The position numbers were made by a program, and so were the translations under genes. The notes under the pieces are model-generated. The model was not told where the DNA came from, made no database searches, and saw only the letters and a program-made list of their open reading frames with translations. This document shows positions 1 to 12,237 of a DNA stretch of 64,000 bases, piece by piece (the stretch's first letter is position 1; every line of letters starts with the position of its first letter). Source of the DNA: Caenorhabditis elegans (Eukaryota; Nematoda; Chromadorea; Rhabditida; Rhabditidae); contig NC_003284.9 in the NCBI RefSeq assembly GCF_000002985.6, positions 4,774,001-4,838,000 of the forward strand. The letters are read 5' to 3'.

Positions 1-3000
1 CAATGGGAACAACAAAAACGCTAACAAGATTTTTTATAGATCCTGTTCAAGTTTTAGCGTTCAGAAAACTCAATTGAAACCTGTATGCAGCTTCAAAGAA
101 AAATTGCACTTTTCGATGAAAAATTGATCAGTAATAGTGGAGTATTAAAAAATGGTGCCTCCCGTATGCAAAACTTTGCTCATGATGGATTGGGTTGAAT
201 AGTCATGAAAGGATATGTCAAATGTTGAATTACAACGCAATAACGAATTGACATCTCACAACCCCCACTAGAGTGGGCTTCATAGAAGAGCAGAAGTTTG
301 ATGGTCCATGCTCCACGAGTTAACAACTTTTTTAGATTTGTCCGGAACACAGACATTTGTTTGCCTAAATTTGAAGGTTCCCGAAAAACGAGCACTCTTG
401 ATTGATTCCGTGTTGTTTTTTGTTTTTCGTTAACTCACAATCAAGAATGGAAGTCAAAACTGAACGATTTTCAAAAAATTAAAGAAAGTATAGAGAAATT
501 GGGAAAACTGGAACTTAGTTTCTAAATGCCACCCACCTTGATCTTTAGATTCAGGAAAGTTTTAGGTTTTCTATTATTTTTGTTCTATTTGCGGAAAAAA
601 AAACGAAGAACGAATTTGAGAAGAAATAAGCAGGAAAAAGAAGAAAACGAAGAAAAACGAGAAGAGAAAAAGTCCCTCTCAACGAAATGAAGTCTCTGTC
701 AAAAACGTCAGTAGTCCGTCTATGGCTGGAGGGTGTGAATAAAGATTACCGGTGTATTTATAATTTTTGTAGTGAAACCTAACTTATATCAGAAGTAACG
801 ATAGGTTTTATTAATAGGCTAAGAAATTACAATTTCATATTCAAAAAAATAAGGTTTTTATTTTGAATTGTTGGTATCAAACAGTACCAAATTAGGACAC
901 TCTGAAATAAAGTATCATGAAAAATAGGCTAACACTACTTTTTGAAATATTTCAAAATTAATCAAAAAATTAGGAAAACGCATATCGGTTGAAGGTGACA
1001 AGAAAAAAAGGTTAACGAGAAGTTCAGAACAGTCAAAAATCAAGCGTGTGATTAAAGTTATCGTTAAGTTATTACAGTGAATTGTTGTTTGGAAATTTTA
1101 GAAATGGCCGAAATTGCCTATTGCCAAAATTTGTTCAACTAGAAATTGAGAATTTCTATGTATGAAGTTTTAAAATTTCTCTAAAATTTTACAGCATATA
1201 AATGTGTGTATATTATTACGAAAATTCCACTTTTTAAGCTCAAATCGTCTCAAACCTCCGTAAGATACTTCCGTAAAATAATGACTGATGGAATACTGAA
1301 ATGATAAATTGTGTCAAGGTTAAATTTCAAAATTTTAGAAAAAGGTTTATTTGAAAAATGCTTAAAAAAGCTTCTACAACTGTGTAAGCTACATAAAAAA
1401 GTCGTAATGGGTTTGTTGATTTGTTCAAAACTTTAAGATTACTCAGTGACAATTTCACAAAACATTTTCACCGTGAACACTTTTATACCAATCACTTGTG
1501 GATTTCAATTTGTTCTACAAATTCAAAGAACTACAAGCATATTTGAAAAAGAAAACCTATATAAATATATATATAGGCGGAGTCTATTATTGATTTTGTT
1601 TGTGTAGGATAGTTTTAATTTTCTTGGATATTTTTAAATTCCGCTTAAAAACAACATTGTTAAGTCCGTTTTCACAGTTTGGAACTTTCTGTAAAATTGA
1701 GACTGGGAAAACTTAATGAAATAAAAGAATAGGTGCTCTTTACAAATTAAAAACAACACATTTTCCTGTGAAATTTTAACTAATTTCGAAGATCTGACAA
1801 ACGAGTGTAATTTCAAAATAGAATACTGATATAAAACATGAATGAGTAAATTTCAGAGCTCTGGCTGAAGAAATGAAAAAAAAAACATTAAAAAACCGGA
1901 AGTGAAAATAGAGTAAAATTTTCACGAATTCACGTTAGAAAAAAAGTGCGGAGGGAGTGAAAAGTGAAGTGTGCAAATTCTCCAAAAAACATTTGCTGTT
2001 TACTAATTGAGAGCGGAGAAGTGGAAATCCTAAGAAACCTCCCATTTTTGGACTTTGAAAAAATCAGTGTTTTTTCTCATATATTCTTCCGAACCTGAAC
2101 CAAATTGAATTTGGAACGAGTAATGTGTAGGAGCAGCAAAGCAGTAAAAAGAATACACACGACAGGACGTGTGAAACAAAAGACAAACATCCGGAGTCGG
2201 GTTCCCGGAAGGCGTCAATGAGAAGATCACAAACTGGGAGTGAACGATCAGAATAAGGAATAACCGAGGGATAGCCATGCATTCAACTCGTGTCCTTTCG
2301 CCGTTTCCCTCTCAATCGTCTGTGTGCCCTTTAGTTTCGGATGTCGTCCCCACGTTTTGTTTCAGTAATAATATGCGCAAACGATATGCATTCATTATCC
2401 GCTACCACGCAGAAACTTTGACGAGGAAGAAGAGTCGAATACACATACACATATTAGTGAGAAAAACCTCTTCACAAATCTACATTTTTGAATGTCATTT
2501 TATTCAAAAATTTTTAGGTTTAGTAAAAGTATCAAATAAAATCCGTAAAAGTGAAACTTGATACAACAAAACTGTATGCAAAAGTTTTGAAATTAGGTAC
2601 ACGCACCTTTCATGGACATTTTACAAAAAACATTGAAATCTGGAAGCGAGCTAGTACCGACATAGGACGCGCTGCACTATAAAGACACAATGTTTTGTCA
2701 CGCCCACTGCAGGGTAAATTGTGATGCGAAACTTGATAGATGTCGGGCCATAATACCAACCTTTCCTTCAGATTTTTAGGTATACTCAGATAGGTTTAAG
2801 CCCGAGTTTTAGAAAATTTCAAATTATAGTATGTGGGCGTTTTAGAATGATTCAGAGCTATTAGGTTTGACTGTACATACAAGATTTCAACATTGTTAAG
2901 GACGTATTTCACTTTGTTTGGCTTATTCAAAAAACTTAATTTTCCAGGCTTAATTCTAATTTTCTTTAATTTTCAAAACTTGAACTTTGATCGAAAATGT

Positions 3001-3437
3001 CATAAAAAGGAAACTATACACTCCTATCAAGTTAAACTGCATTCGAAATCAAAACGCGACACAGATCGTGAATTTTTCAAAGTTTCCTTTTTCAGGAATT
3101 TGTGAAGAGTATGATGTGGATGACTGGCAAGAAATGCGTTTTTAGCATCGAAAACTGCATAAAACGGACACAAACACGAGAACTCGAGAATTGAGACGAT
3201 TTCTAAATGGGTACTAGAAGCGAATTTGAGAGGTATTTTTGTGTTGAAAAACGAGATATGTTATAGGAAGCGGGGGGGGGGGGGGGTAATAGAAGCATGG
3301 TTGTAACTTGCAATATAAGTTTGAGGGCTATAAAAACCATAAAAATATGAAATGTGCATCATTACTAGTAATGTTTAATGCTGTATTCCTATACCCAGTT
3401 CGTCATTCACCAACAAAAAAAAGAAGATCGAATAACT
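1..3437. other. Intergenic DNA, no gene supported
   Basis: AT-rich DNA with no exon chain I can support. Two overlapping minus-strand frames near 2030-2280 and a plus frame at 2277-2561 are open but have no convincing splice sites, codon bias or recognisable protein. A purine-rich stretch lies near 590-680. Around 1103-1130 there is a GGCCGAAATTGCC-like fragment resembling the dispersed repeat at 11.45-11.72 kb. The region lies downstream of the myosin-like gene and could include the end of a gene left of the window. Confidence 0.5.
3272..3286 (+). repeat. Poly-G tract, 15 G
   Basis: An uninterrupted run of 15 guanines on the plus strand. Long G-tracts are a known feature of the C. elegans genome; they can form G-quadruplexes and are deletion-prone when the DOG-1 (FANCJ-type) helicase is missing. 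It lies just beyond the 3' end of the myosin-like gene. Confidence 0.9.
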
Positions 3438-3443
3438 TTCATT
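3438..3443 (-). terminator. Candidate poly(A) signal AATGAA
   Basis: AATGAA on the minus strand about 70 nt past the stop codon of the myosin-like gene. AATGAA is a common C. elegans variant of AATAAA. No canonical hexamer is closer. Confidence 0.4.
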
Positions 3444-3511
3444 GAATAAAAACTTTTTTTTCGCTGCGCACCAACTTTGGTAGGAAGACAAATTTTTTGT
3501 GCAGGAGCCAT

Positions 3512-6500
3512 TTAATTATTCATATTATGTGCTACAACTACACTTTTCTCGGTGAACGAAATTGGTATCGCGGCACGTGCTCGTCGTCCGTTCTCCACCA
3601 AATAGCACTCTCCAGAGAATCCGATCGCTTTCACAATTTCACCGGCTCGCAGTATGACTCCACTTGATGGATCTAAAAAGTGCAAGTCTTTTGTGTACAT
3701 GTACTTCACACTTTAGCCTTTTAATTAAATTTTTCGTCTGGATTACTTTTGAAAAAAAAAATTGAGCAAAAGTCAAAGAAAAGGTTTAAGTCTAATCCTC
3801 AATTAAATTAAATGTGTTACCTTGAAAATCAATGACGACGCTTCTCCGTTGAGGAAAATAATGCTTCCGTCCTTCACGAATGGCGTATTGCCGTTGGAAG
3901 AAAACCTTGGGAGTGCTATTGGTAGGTGACCGGGCACAAATACCGTTTATTCTGAAAATGTTGAGTTTATTCTGAATAACTTGTGTCAAAAATTACCTAT
4001 TCGAAGAAGTACACGAGCTCGCCATGACACTTCGGTACAAATTTAACTGATAACCCAATCCGTTTTCGTGAACTCTTGCATATTCCAGGGAATCATTAGA
4101 CTGAATGTAAAAGCTCATAGATTATTTATCACTTTGGGATTATTGTCTTAACTTTTCAAACTTACTCAAAAAAATAATGGAAGAAAATGTGAGAAATCGT
4201 GTGTAAAAAGCATAAGAACCAAGATATGGGCGGACCCTTTTTTTAGAGCTTCCAGAATAATTTTCTAGTCCGATTCACTCTTGAAATCATTAAAATGTTG
4301 CCGAAAATCACTTTTGGAGCAATTTTCCGCGCTGAATACTATTAAATAGATGTTATCTAGTCAAAACTTCCCCTCTACATCCACTTTTTTAGGTACACAA
4401 ACATATTTTAAGACTTTCTTTTCCAGTTTAATATTATTCAAAAATAGAAAAGCTGAAACGCATTTCTTAACTTTACCTTTAAGCAAATAATTTGCTGGGA
4501 ATTATTGTCTGCGATGTCTTTCTTCAACATTCGAATTGATTCAATAACATTTTGAATAACAGTCTTCCCATTATTCGGCCAATTAATCGCACTTGGGGCA
4601 TAATTGTTGTCAACTATCATTGATTCAATATCTTGTTGGAATAAATTTACAGCAAATGGGAACGTGCAAGTTCGAAAATCGAATAAATTTACCTAGAAAA
4701 AAATATGTTTTCTTTTAAAAACCTTGCGCATCTTACTAATTCTCTTGAAACACGATTGCTGTTTCTCTCAATCATGAGCCTCAAATCATAGTGAATCTCA
4801 AACGCCTCCGTACAGTGTTTAATCATTTTTGGAGATTTGCTGTAATATTATTATTCAATTCCTATACCTAAAATTATAGTACCTTTCAGTCCAAACTTCA
4901 TCATTTCGAGTTGCAATTTCGACGCTCTTCAATAACTCATGAACCTGTTAATAATATATTATTCAACATAATATCTAAAATATTCACCATATCTGAGTCT
5001 GTGCATTGAACAATATCGTTTGCTGCATTCACAATTAATTCATTCAACGAGTTTTGCGTCGAACGAACGTATCCAGGAATATCGACAATATGAACTGTAT
5101 GATTGCTTTCATTGATTGTTCCAACACTGATCCCGGAATCAGTAACCACACTCCCTCTGTCATATGGGTCAGAACCAGCATCCAGTAAAAGGTTGATCTT
5201 GTCTAGAATATATTTCACTGTTCTGGCATACAGGGCTGTAACCAGATTATCTCTTATCAATCGACTCTGAAAAATATTTATTTTCTTGAAGTAGATAGGT
5301 TATTTGAGAAAAAAACATTTTTACATCAATCAAAGCATCCGAAACCATAAATCGATACATCGTCAGTGCAGAAACTCCTAGCAAACTGCTGGCATCTTCA
5401 AGATCTGGAAAGCAAGAAAATTTAGTTTTTGGAATTATGATAATAATAATAAGAATTATGATAGGACATTTTCTCTATTAAAACTTTATGCAAGACTAAT
5501 GTAGTCATTAATTTTTAATTTTTAACAAATTTAAAGTCCTTAAAAATTACAAAAGACTTTCCAAAGTTCGATTTTTGACAACGAAAGTTATTCAAGAAAT
5601 TTTGGAAAACTAACACGGAGACGCGAAATAATTTATTTGCTGTTGTGGATAAAAACCGAAAAATAACAATAAATCAGTAAAATAAATTTAAAAAAATCGA
5701 GAGGTAAAATATCAAAATCCCATGGAAATCCACTAATTGGAATTAGAGTACTTTTTAAAGACGTATGTACAAATCTTTTTCTATTACGAACAATGTGCCG
5801 TTTCGAGACCGACCACCGTATTTTGTTGCAAACATCTTTAAACTTTTGAACAAAATAAATGTATGTTTTGGTAGGATGCCATTTCGTAAAACCTTTAGTT
5901 TTAGCCTTTCCCATAAAAAGGCTCTTACCTGCAATATTGTCTACTTCTGATGATGTATTGTCAGTTTTAAAGTTAATGTTATTCAATAAAATGCATGCCG
6001 ATATTATCTGAAGTGTTAAATTACATTTAAACCACGTTTTATAATACTTGAGAAAAACTAACTTTCAGAATATCTGCCATATCAATTCCAATAATACTCA
6101 TTGCCGCTTTGATCTCTTCAAAATTCCCGTAGTTAAACGTAGTTTCTCGTAACCGAAATCCAGCAATTCTATACTTTTCTTTTTCAGTTTCAGTCAAATC
6201 ATTTGCAACTATTGCAAATATATTTGCTCGACATCCTCTGCTCATTGACTCGATTGGGAAATGTTTAAGTGATATTCGATGTAAACGATTTTCCTTGGTT
6301 TGGAACATGTAATGTAATACGGCTTTTGAACATTGATTATTGTATGCATTGTTAGCAGTTAAAAACGGTCGCAGAATTGTGATAGAAATCTTGAATAAGT
6401 GGCTCAATTGACCTTGATTGTCTAATCTTTTCACAATATCCATGCAAATTAGCTCGGCAACATGAGACTTTCCGGATCCAGACACACCTCTGAAAATGCA

Positions 6501-8333
6501 AAAACCGGTGAAGCTTACGGAAAGGGACCTACCTCAAAAAGAGTGTCGAGCTTTTTGCTTCAAATAACGAAGATGTTATTGTTGGAATCACCGAATAAAA
6601 GTTGCACCTTGGAGACGAAACTGTGTTAAACGGATTGACAAAAAACAATTGTCCTCCTCGGGAAAACTGAAACAGGAGGATAATTTCAAGACGCAGGCAA
6701 GTAAAATTGAAAAGAAAAGTATTTGTATCAGTCATGTGTAAAATTTGTAATATTTCTAAAAAGAAAGCGAAATGCTTTGGTAAAACAATTCCAGTATTTT
6801 GCAATTCATCTAAAACATATATATGTAATAAAATCACTTATATGTAATAAAATGTTAGGTTTGAGTTTTTTAACGATAATAATAAAAACACTCAGAAATA
6901 ATATTTTCTACTATATCTAGTTCCAGATAATGTTTTCTACCAATAATGTTTTGTAGAATTACAGTCCACTATACTAAGCCAGGGCAAATGCGCTTTACCA
7001 ATCAGACGGGATCTAATCTAATTTGAGCTGTTCAACTGTAACTTATTTCATATCAATAGATATTTAATTTTTGGTAAAACAATTGTGCAGCCAATATTCA
7101 GAATATTACCTGAGTATCTAAAACGTACTTGAGTTATTTTTAAGAGGGGTTTTTAATGCTAATTCTTCTCAATTGTTCAAGCTTGAAAACTGAAAATTTT
7201 CTGAGACCCACAAAAAGAGGATTGACCCTATTTTATTGCACTGGTTTTACTTAATTTTTCATTTTTAATTTGCCTAAGATCTAGCCATACCCAGCACTGT
7301 CCCTGTGTAAACCGCTTGTTGATTGCATCGACAAATTCTCGATGATTGCACATTGACAGAAAAGCTACAGAAGATGACATAAAAGACGATGTTTGAGCTG
7401 CAAATCGCGGTTTTTAATTTACACATTATTAAAAGAAAGTCTTACATTTGAACTTTTGATTATTGCTGAACCTTCCCATTGTATTAGTTTGCAATTGATC
7501 TACTGGTTTCCTTAGCTGTTCTTGAAATGTTCTTAATGGCTTGGGTGGTGGAACTGGTGCATGGTGTCGGTTCATGCCAATTGATAAGCTTTCTGAAACA
7601 GTTTAAATTGAAAGAGATACATGTCTCCGGTCTACCTGTTCGTTTAACTTTTCCAATCCTTGCATTCAACTCTTTAGTAATTTCATCAACTTTCGTGAAA
7701 GTTTCTCGACGTTTTAGAGATGTTATGAATGGTGCTGCTGACGACGATGGAAGTGCCATGGACAATCTTTTATTGGAGATTTCCTCAATTTCTTGTGTCA
7801 AGTGGGAGGTTGACATTGAAAGTGCTTTATTGAATTTTGAAAGGTTAGAATTACTTCGTGGTGGAACTGAAATTAGTAAATTGTTAAATAATTTATATTT
7901 TACTCACTGATTGGTTGCTCAGGATGCGGAATCGGAGTCGCTGCACATGAATCATGTGAGCCGGAAGAGAATAACGAGGTTGAAAGTCTCGAGTCGATTG
8001 AGTTATCTCTGAATTTGATACGTTATAGTGTAATTGAAACGCATAATAACCTGGATAACATCTTCTTACTGCCTTTTTCATCAATATCATCTTGTTCGGC
8101 AAGTGCAGACTCTAATCTGGCTTTCACCATTTCCAATTGTTGCGATAGCTGGAAACAAATTTCTTATATACAATTTTCTTTTAAGCAATATTTACAATTT
8201 CAATATCTGAGCGTAATCTGTTAACATCCACCGATTTCGCAGGATTTCTTAACATCGTGGACGATTTGTTGTGCGGTGGAGGTGGTGGTGGGTCCATTGG
8301 TCGGGGACGGGGGAGAGTGGTACTTGACCACAT
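3512..8333 (-). CDS. Divergent unconventional myosin-like protein with SH3-like C-terminus
   Basis: Seventeen exons join in frame to 858 residues: 8333-8196, 8148-8070, 8006-7908, 7866-7636, 7592-7446, 7397-7291, 6666-6533, 6489-6063, 6007-5929, 5404-5325, 5266-4988, 4944-4883, 4839-4737, 4692-4477, 4100-3997, 3951-3821, 3672-3512. Residues 15-20 are PPPPPP and about 39-70 look coiled. A myosin head follows: FFVNPF motif near residue 283, P-loop GVSGSGKS (313-320), then the region that should hold switch I (about 357-367, reading NNAYNNQCSK instead of NxxSSRFGK), and switch II at 569-574 reading DIPGYV instead of DIxGFE. A relay-like HYDL...KN segment, a converter-like region and an SH3-like tail (806-858, ILRAGEIVKAIGFSGE) close the protein. 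No IQ motif is seen. Myosins are actin-based motors, but loss of both switch signatures suggests weak or absent ATPase (inference). It could be one of the C. elegans X-linked hum genes; I cannot say which. The AG|ATAAC acceptor of exon 3 was chosen by frame, and an alternative start at residue 13 is possible. Confidence 0.85.
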
Positions 8334-8365
8334 TTTTCAATCGAAAATTAAAAAAATACTAATGA

Positions 8366-8371
8366 TTTATT
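8366..8371 (-). terminator. Candidate poly(A) signal AATAAA
   Basis: AATAAA on the minus strand, 60-80 nt past the possible stop codons of the small exon-like island at 8429-8573 and only 33 nt before the start codon of the myosin-like gene. Confidence 0.3.
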
Positions 8372-8428
8372 GTAAAAATTTAGTGATAGAATATAGTTTA
8401 AAATGAGAATTAGCAGAAATTATTGTTT

Positions 8429-8573
8429 TCAATCAAAAATAAGCAATATCAATAAGCAAACACAAAGAAAATCAAGACCGGCGATTTGACAGCTTGTATG
8501 ACAGCTCTCCAAGCGCCGCCAGGAATTGTCCACTGGACATTTAATCGCGGGCACAGGGTGGCAGGGCATTGAT
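8429..8573 (-). CDS. Small exon-like island, two candidate reading frames
   Basis: This island is clearly richer in GC than its flanks and starts right after a good acceptor, TTTTCACAG. Read from its first ATG (8569) it encodes 46 residues (stop 8431-8429) with cysteines in the first half and a hydrophobic tail ending CLLILLIFD. Read one frame over, as a downstream exon entered in phase 1, it gives about 41 residues with stop at 8451-8449, beginning DQCPATLCPRL and ending in a hydrophobic SPVLIFFVFAY that resembles a GPI-anchor or membrane tail. A minus-strand AATAAA follows. I found no convincing upstream exon. It may be a tiny gene, the last exon of an unrecognised gene, or non-coding. Confidence 0.3.
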
Positions 8574-11451
8574 CTGTGAAAACCTGGAATTGGAAAAATT
8601 AATTGCAAATGAACAAATTACTTTAGAAAATATAAATTGCAACAATAAGTTCCGAGCAAGGCTAGATGGCACTTATATCCGGCAAATGTACTTTTTAGGT
8701 TACAATTATCAAAAATTACTCTAATTTTGTTAATGAGTATACTAGCATTAATATCCAATTGACTTTTTCAAAATATCAGATATTCTCTTAATCGCGTTTT
8801 TTTCAAAATTACAATAATAAATGCCACATAATAAAAAAAAATTTTCTCACGAAAAAGTTGAATATTCAGGTATGGTTTTCAATCAGTAATTTTTTGTCTG
8901 TTTTTTTTTCTTGTTGTAAATGTTCAATACGCTTATATGACTATCGGCACATATTCAAAATTCTAGATGTTTGAAAATGCTTGAAGCGTATAGGTAGCCA
9001 GATGGTAGTTTCATTATTCATTATTCAAAAAAATTCCATATTATTCCTGCTCAAACTGATATAGCAAATTGTTTGATTTATTCTCAAATTTAAATTTAGT
9101 TATCCGAATAAGCATGGAAGTTTGACTCAACACAGCCAAAATTTCTACAATTCAAATGAATGTATATTACTGTACAACAAACAATTTCATAATACCACAA
9201 CAATTTCAACTGATACCAGGTCTATCCACTGACCACAAAACATGTTCTTCTAATGCTGGGCAAAAACTTCTTGAAAGTTTCGAAATGAGAGCTACTTACC
9301 CAAACTCAACTACATCATCGCTCAATCATTTCTTACTCTGCCGTTGTTTTTGTCTTTTTTAGTCTCTCAGCCAATTCTTCTGGGTATTACCCGTTGGATT
9401 TTGTTTTGCAACATACCGAAACTAGAGTACACATTCCAATAATACCTCGTGGTATTTCATAAAAGTTTTTTTTACAACACAACTTTTCACATGTGTTCCT
9501 TATTTAGAAGTTCTCATGACTCAACTGTATTGACACTATTACAAAATTTAACTTGAGTCATTGTGTCATTTGATCGTTTTATTCGTTTCTCCTCCATTTG
9601 AAATTTTTTTCACCGCAAGATTTGATTCATGAGAGAGGTTGAGGCCTTCATTTTTACACCATCGCACCTCTTTTAAACCTGTTTTCAATTGCCTTCTTGT
9701 ATAATCGAATCTTGAGTTCCTTCTTTGAATACTAACAAATTTCGTCAGATTCGTTTTTTGACTGATCCCGAGTGGCCAATTGTTTGAACTGTTTGTTACA
9801 AATGACATCTCTCACTCCTGACCGTAAGTTCATTTTTGAGTTTCAATTATAAATAGGAAAATATCAATATTTTAAAGGTAGACCAGTGCCTAAGTAATTC
9901 AACATATTACTACGATGCTAAAATAGCCAACTAACATAATAAACCTTTAAAAAAATTAGAAATGTTCTATAGAAAAACAAAATGTGGTGAAACTGAGTTA
10001 GCACAATTATTTTAGAATCTTAAAGAGCTGTCTCATTTTCAAACCCCTACAATTTTGAAAAATAAACATTTTAAACACAGAAGAAACATACAACAAAGTA
10101 GGATCACATTTTTTATCCACGACTTCCAAATTCAAAATCGGTGAAAACTGAAATGCACCCGCTTTATGAAGAAGATTTTGAAGATTTTCACAATTTTTGC
10201 TTTTTGAAAATGATTTTAGCCCCATAACAAGGTTAAAACAGTTTACATTTGATTACTACTTTTATATAACAAAGCATGTTTCATAGGTTCCCAAATAAAA
10301 CTCAGTTATTCAAAATAGAACCTATTATAAACATCTTCGAAATTATCATGTCTAGTTTTGAATTCTCTTGATAAGTTTATGAATAATCTTTTTTTTTTTA
10401 ACTTTTAAATTTAAAAAATTTAAAAAAAAACCAAAAAATTAGTTTAAAAATATTTTTTGCTGCAACTCAATTAAAGCTTAATTTCGTAAAAAAACAATGT
10501 TTCGATAGAAGTATGTAATTATGATATATGCTTTCAGTTATTTTAACTGTAAATTTCAAAAAGCTCAAAAACAAATTTTATCAATGTTTACTGAGATATT
10601 CGAGCATTTTAGCTTCAGTCTCAGCAGTTTTCAACAAGTTCCCCTCTGACGATAATCTTTTAATCTATAATTTTAATTTGTTTTTGAATAGATAATTGTA
10701 TGAAAATGTTCAAAATGCTCTTCATCTGATTCACATTTGTTGCAAAAAAAAATCAACAGAACTTCATAATCTTTCGTTCTTAGCAAAATAAGCCAACTAG
10801 ATACCCTTGTTGGATAATAGAGTTCCATATTTCATTCAAAGTACTTTTTTATTTGCTTTTTCTTTTTGTCCGCTCCTTTTCTACCTACCAAATAATCTTT
10901 CGTCAGAGACTATGAACGCAAGAATGCACTAATTCATCATTTCTTGATGGAAAGTTGGGACAAAACGTGAGGACGGAAATTTCTGTTTCAACAACAGCTG
11001 TCGTTGTGTTGTCTCCATCCGTCGTCATCTTGTCAAGTTTTTTCTGAATGTCAGCAAGGCGTTAGTATTCATGAAACAGAGCTGGAGAAGAAAATTTTGA
11101 TAATGTCGCACAAAGTGCAATTTTTGTTTGAAAAAAGTTGCAAGGAAACTATGTTTATGTTGCAAAAACTATATTTTGGGGGCTATAGAGATATTAAAAA
11201 CATTCATTCAGATTTGATACGGGCACTTCGTAAACAAAAGTGCATACAGCGGAAGATGAAGCACAACTTTGGTCAGCTAGAATTTGCCAAAAAAGTGTTC
11301 TCTCTTGTGTACATTTTTCCAGATCTTCGAAAATGAGATGAGAACTGAAATGCTCAGCGTTAGCAGTTACAAAATTTTGGTCGATGCACCATGTTCTTTT
11401 TCACACATAACGAAATTATTGTGATAGATCTATGAAGTACACAGCCCCAGT
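8574..11451. other. Intergenic DNA between myosin-like and calmodulin-like genes
   Basis: Mostly AT-rich. Short minus-strand frames (9566-9808, 10007-10225) and an 11004-11336 plus frame are open, but none has supporting splice sites or a recognisable product. It presumably holds the upstream control DNA of the myosin-like gene. Confidence 0.5.
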
Positions 11452-11719
11452 TGCCTATTATTTGCCATAAATGTTTATTTGCGGCAAACTGCCAAAATTG
11501 CCAAAAATATTAGATCAATATTTTTTATAAGCAAAATCACTCAAAACTATATATTTTGACACATTTGTTTGTTATTATTTTACTAGTTCACGGAATGGGA
11601 TTCAATTTTTTTTAATTAAAAAAGTTACAAGCAGAAAATTTGAAAAACGAAAATATGCCATTGTCAAAAAATTCCCAGTTTCGGCAATTTCCAAGTTTGC
11701 CGTTTGCCGCCCACCGCTG
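11452..11719 (-). repeat. Dispersed GGCAAA/TTGCC repeat, possible decayed hAT-type element
   Basis: Both sides carry inverted TTTGCC / GGCAAA words, such as GCGGCAAACTGCCAAAATTG on the left and TTTGCCGTTTGCCGCCCACC on the right. Read on the minus strand the right end begins CAGCGGTGGGCGGCAAAC, which resembles the CAGGGGTGGGCGGC terminus of the intact MITE at 56.96 kb. The left end does not match it, and no clean 8-bp target duplication is visible, so the element is probably truncated or diverged. Confidence 0.4.
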
Positions 11720-11869
11720 AATCTATTTTATATTTCGGAAAATTTAGTCGCATATAAAAAATGTTTACAAGAAATTATAGAACATTTCAGTTGTAATATT
11801 TTATTCAAAATTAACTTTAAATAAGCTATTTTATGGTGTGATTTATAACATTTCATACAAATTTTTTAT

Positions 11870-12237
11870 GCCTGGCAACATCTGACTTGCGACCTGTGGC
11901 AAGAGCACTGACCTTTTCCTGCCCTCTTGAATACATACATTCCGCCTTGAACTAATTTGGCCCGGGCCACATGCAGCTCAAAGAATGTGTCAATGAGCCA
12001 ATAAATCCATGCATTTTTGCCTCTGGCCAACGGGGCCCCCAAAACGGAGGAGCGCGCCTTCTCCGCCTATGATGTCTCCGCCCATTTTCACAGCTCGCTG
12101 AGCAAAACATAGGCACGACACATACTCAAAAGAGCATCTGCCCTCGGTCGCCCCTCCAAACTTCTCTACTTTGCTAAGTTTGTTTGTGTGTGTGCTTCCT
12201 GAAGTGATTAATTGTATTATTCAATTATTGATAAATA
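11870..12237 (+). promoter_or_regulatory. Probable promoter region of the calmodulin-like gene
   Basis: A GC-richer block immediately upstream of the start codon with clustered CCGCCC/CCGCCT words near 12055-12085 and pyrimidine-rich DNA near 12150-12190. No TATA box stands out. The assignment rests on position and composition only. Confidence 0.4.

Noticed and set aside
11004..11336. 110-codon plus-strand frame
   Set aside because: No splice sites, domain or composition shift. A frame of this length can arise by chance in this much sequence.
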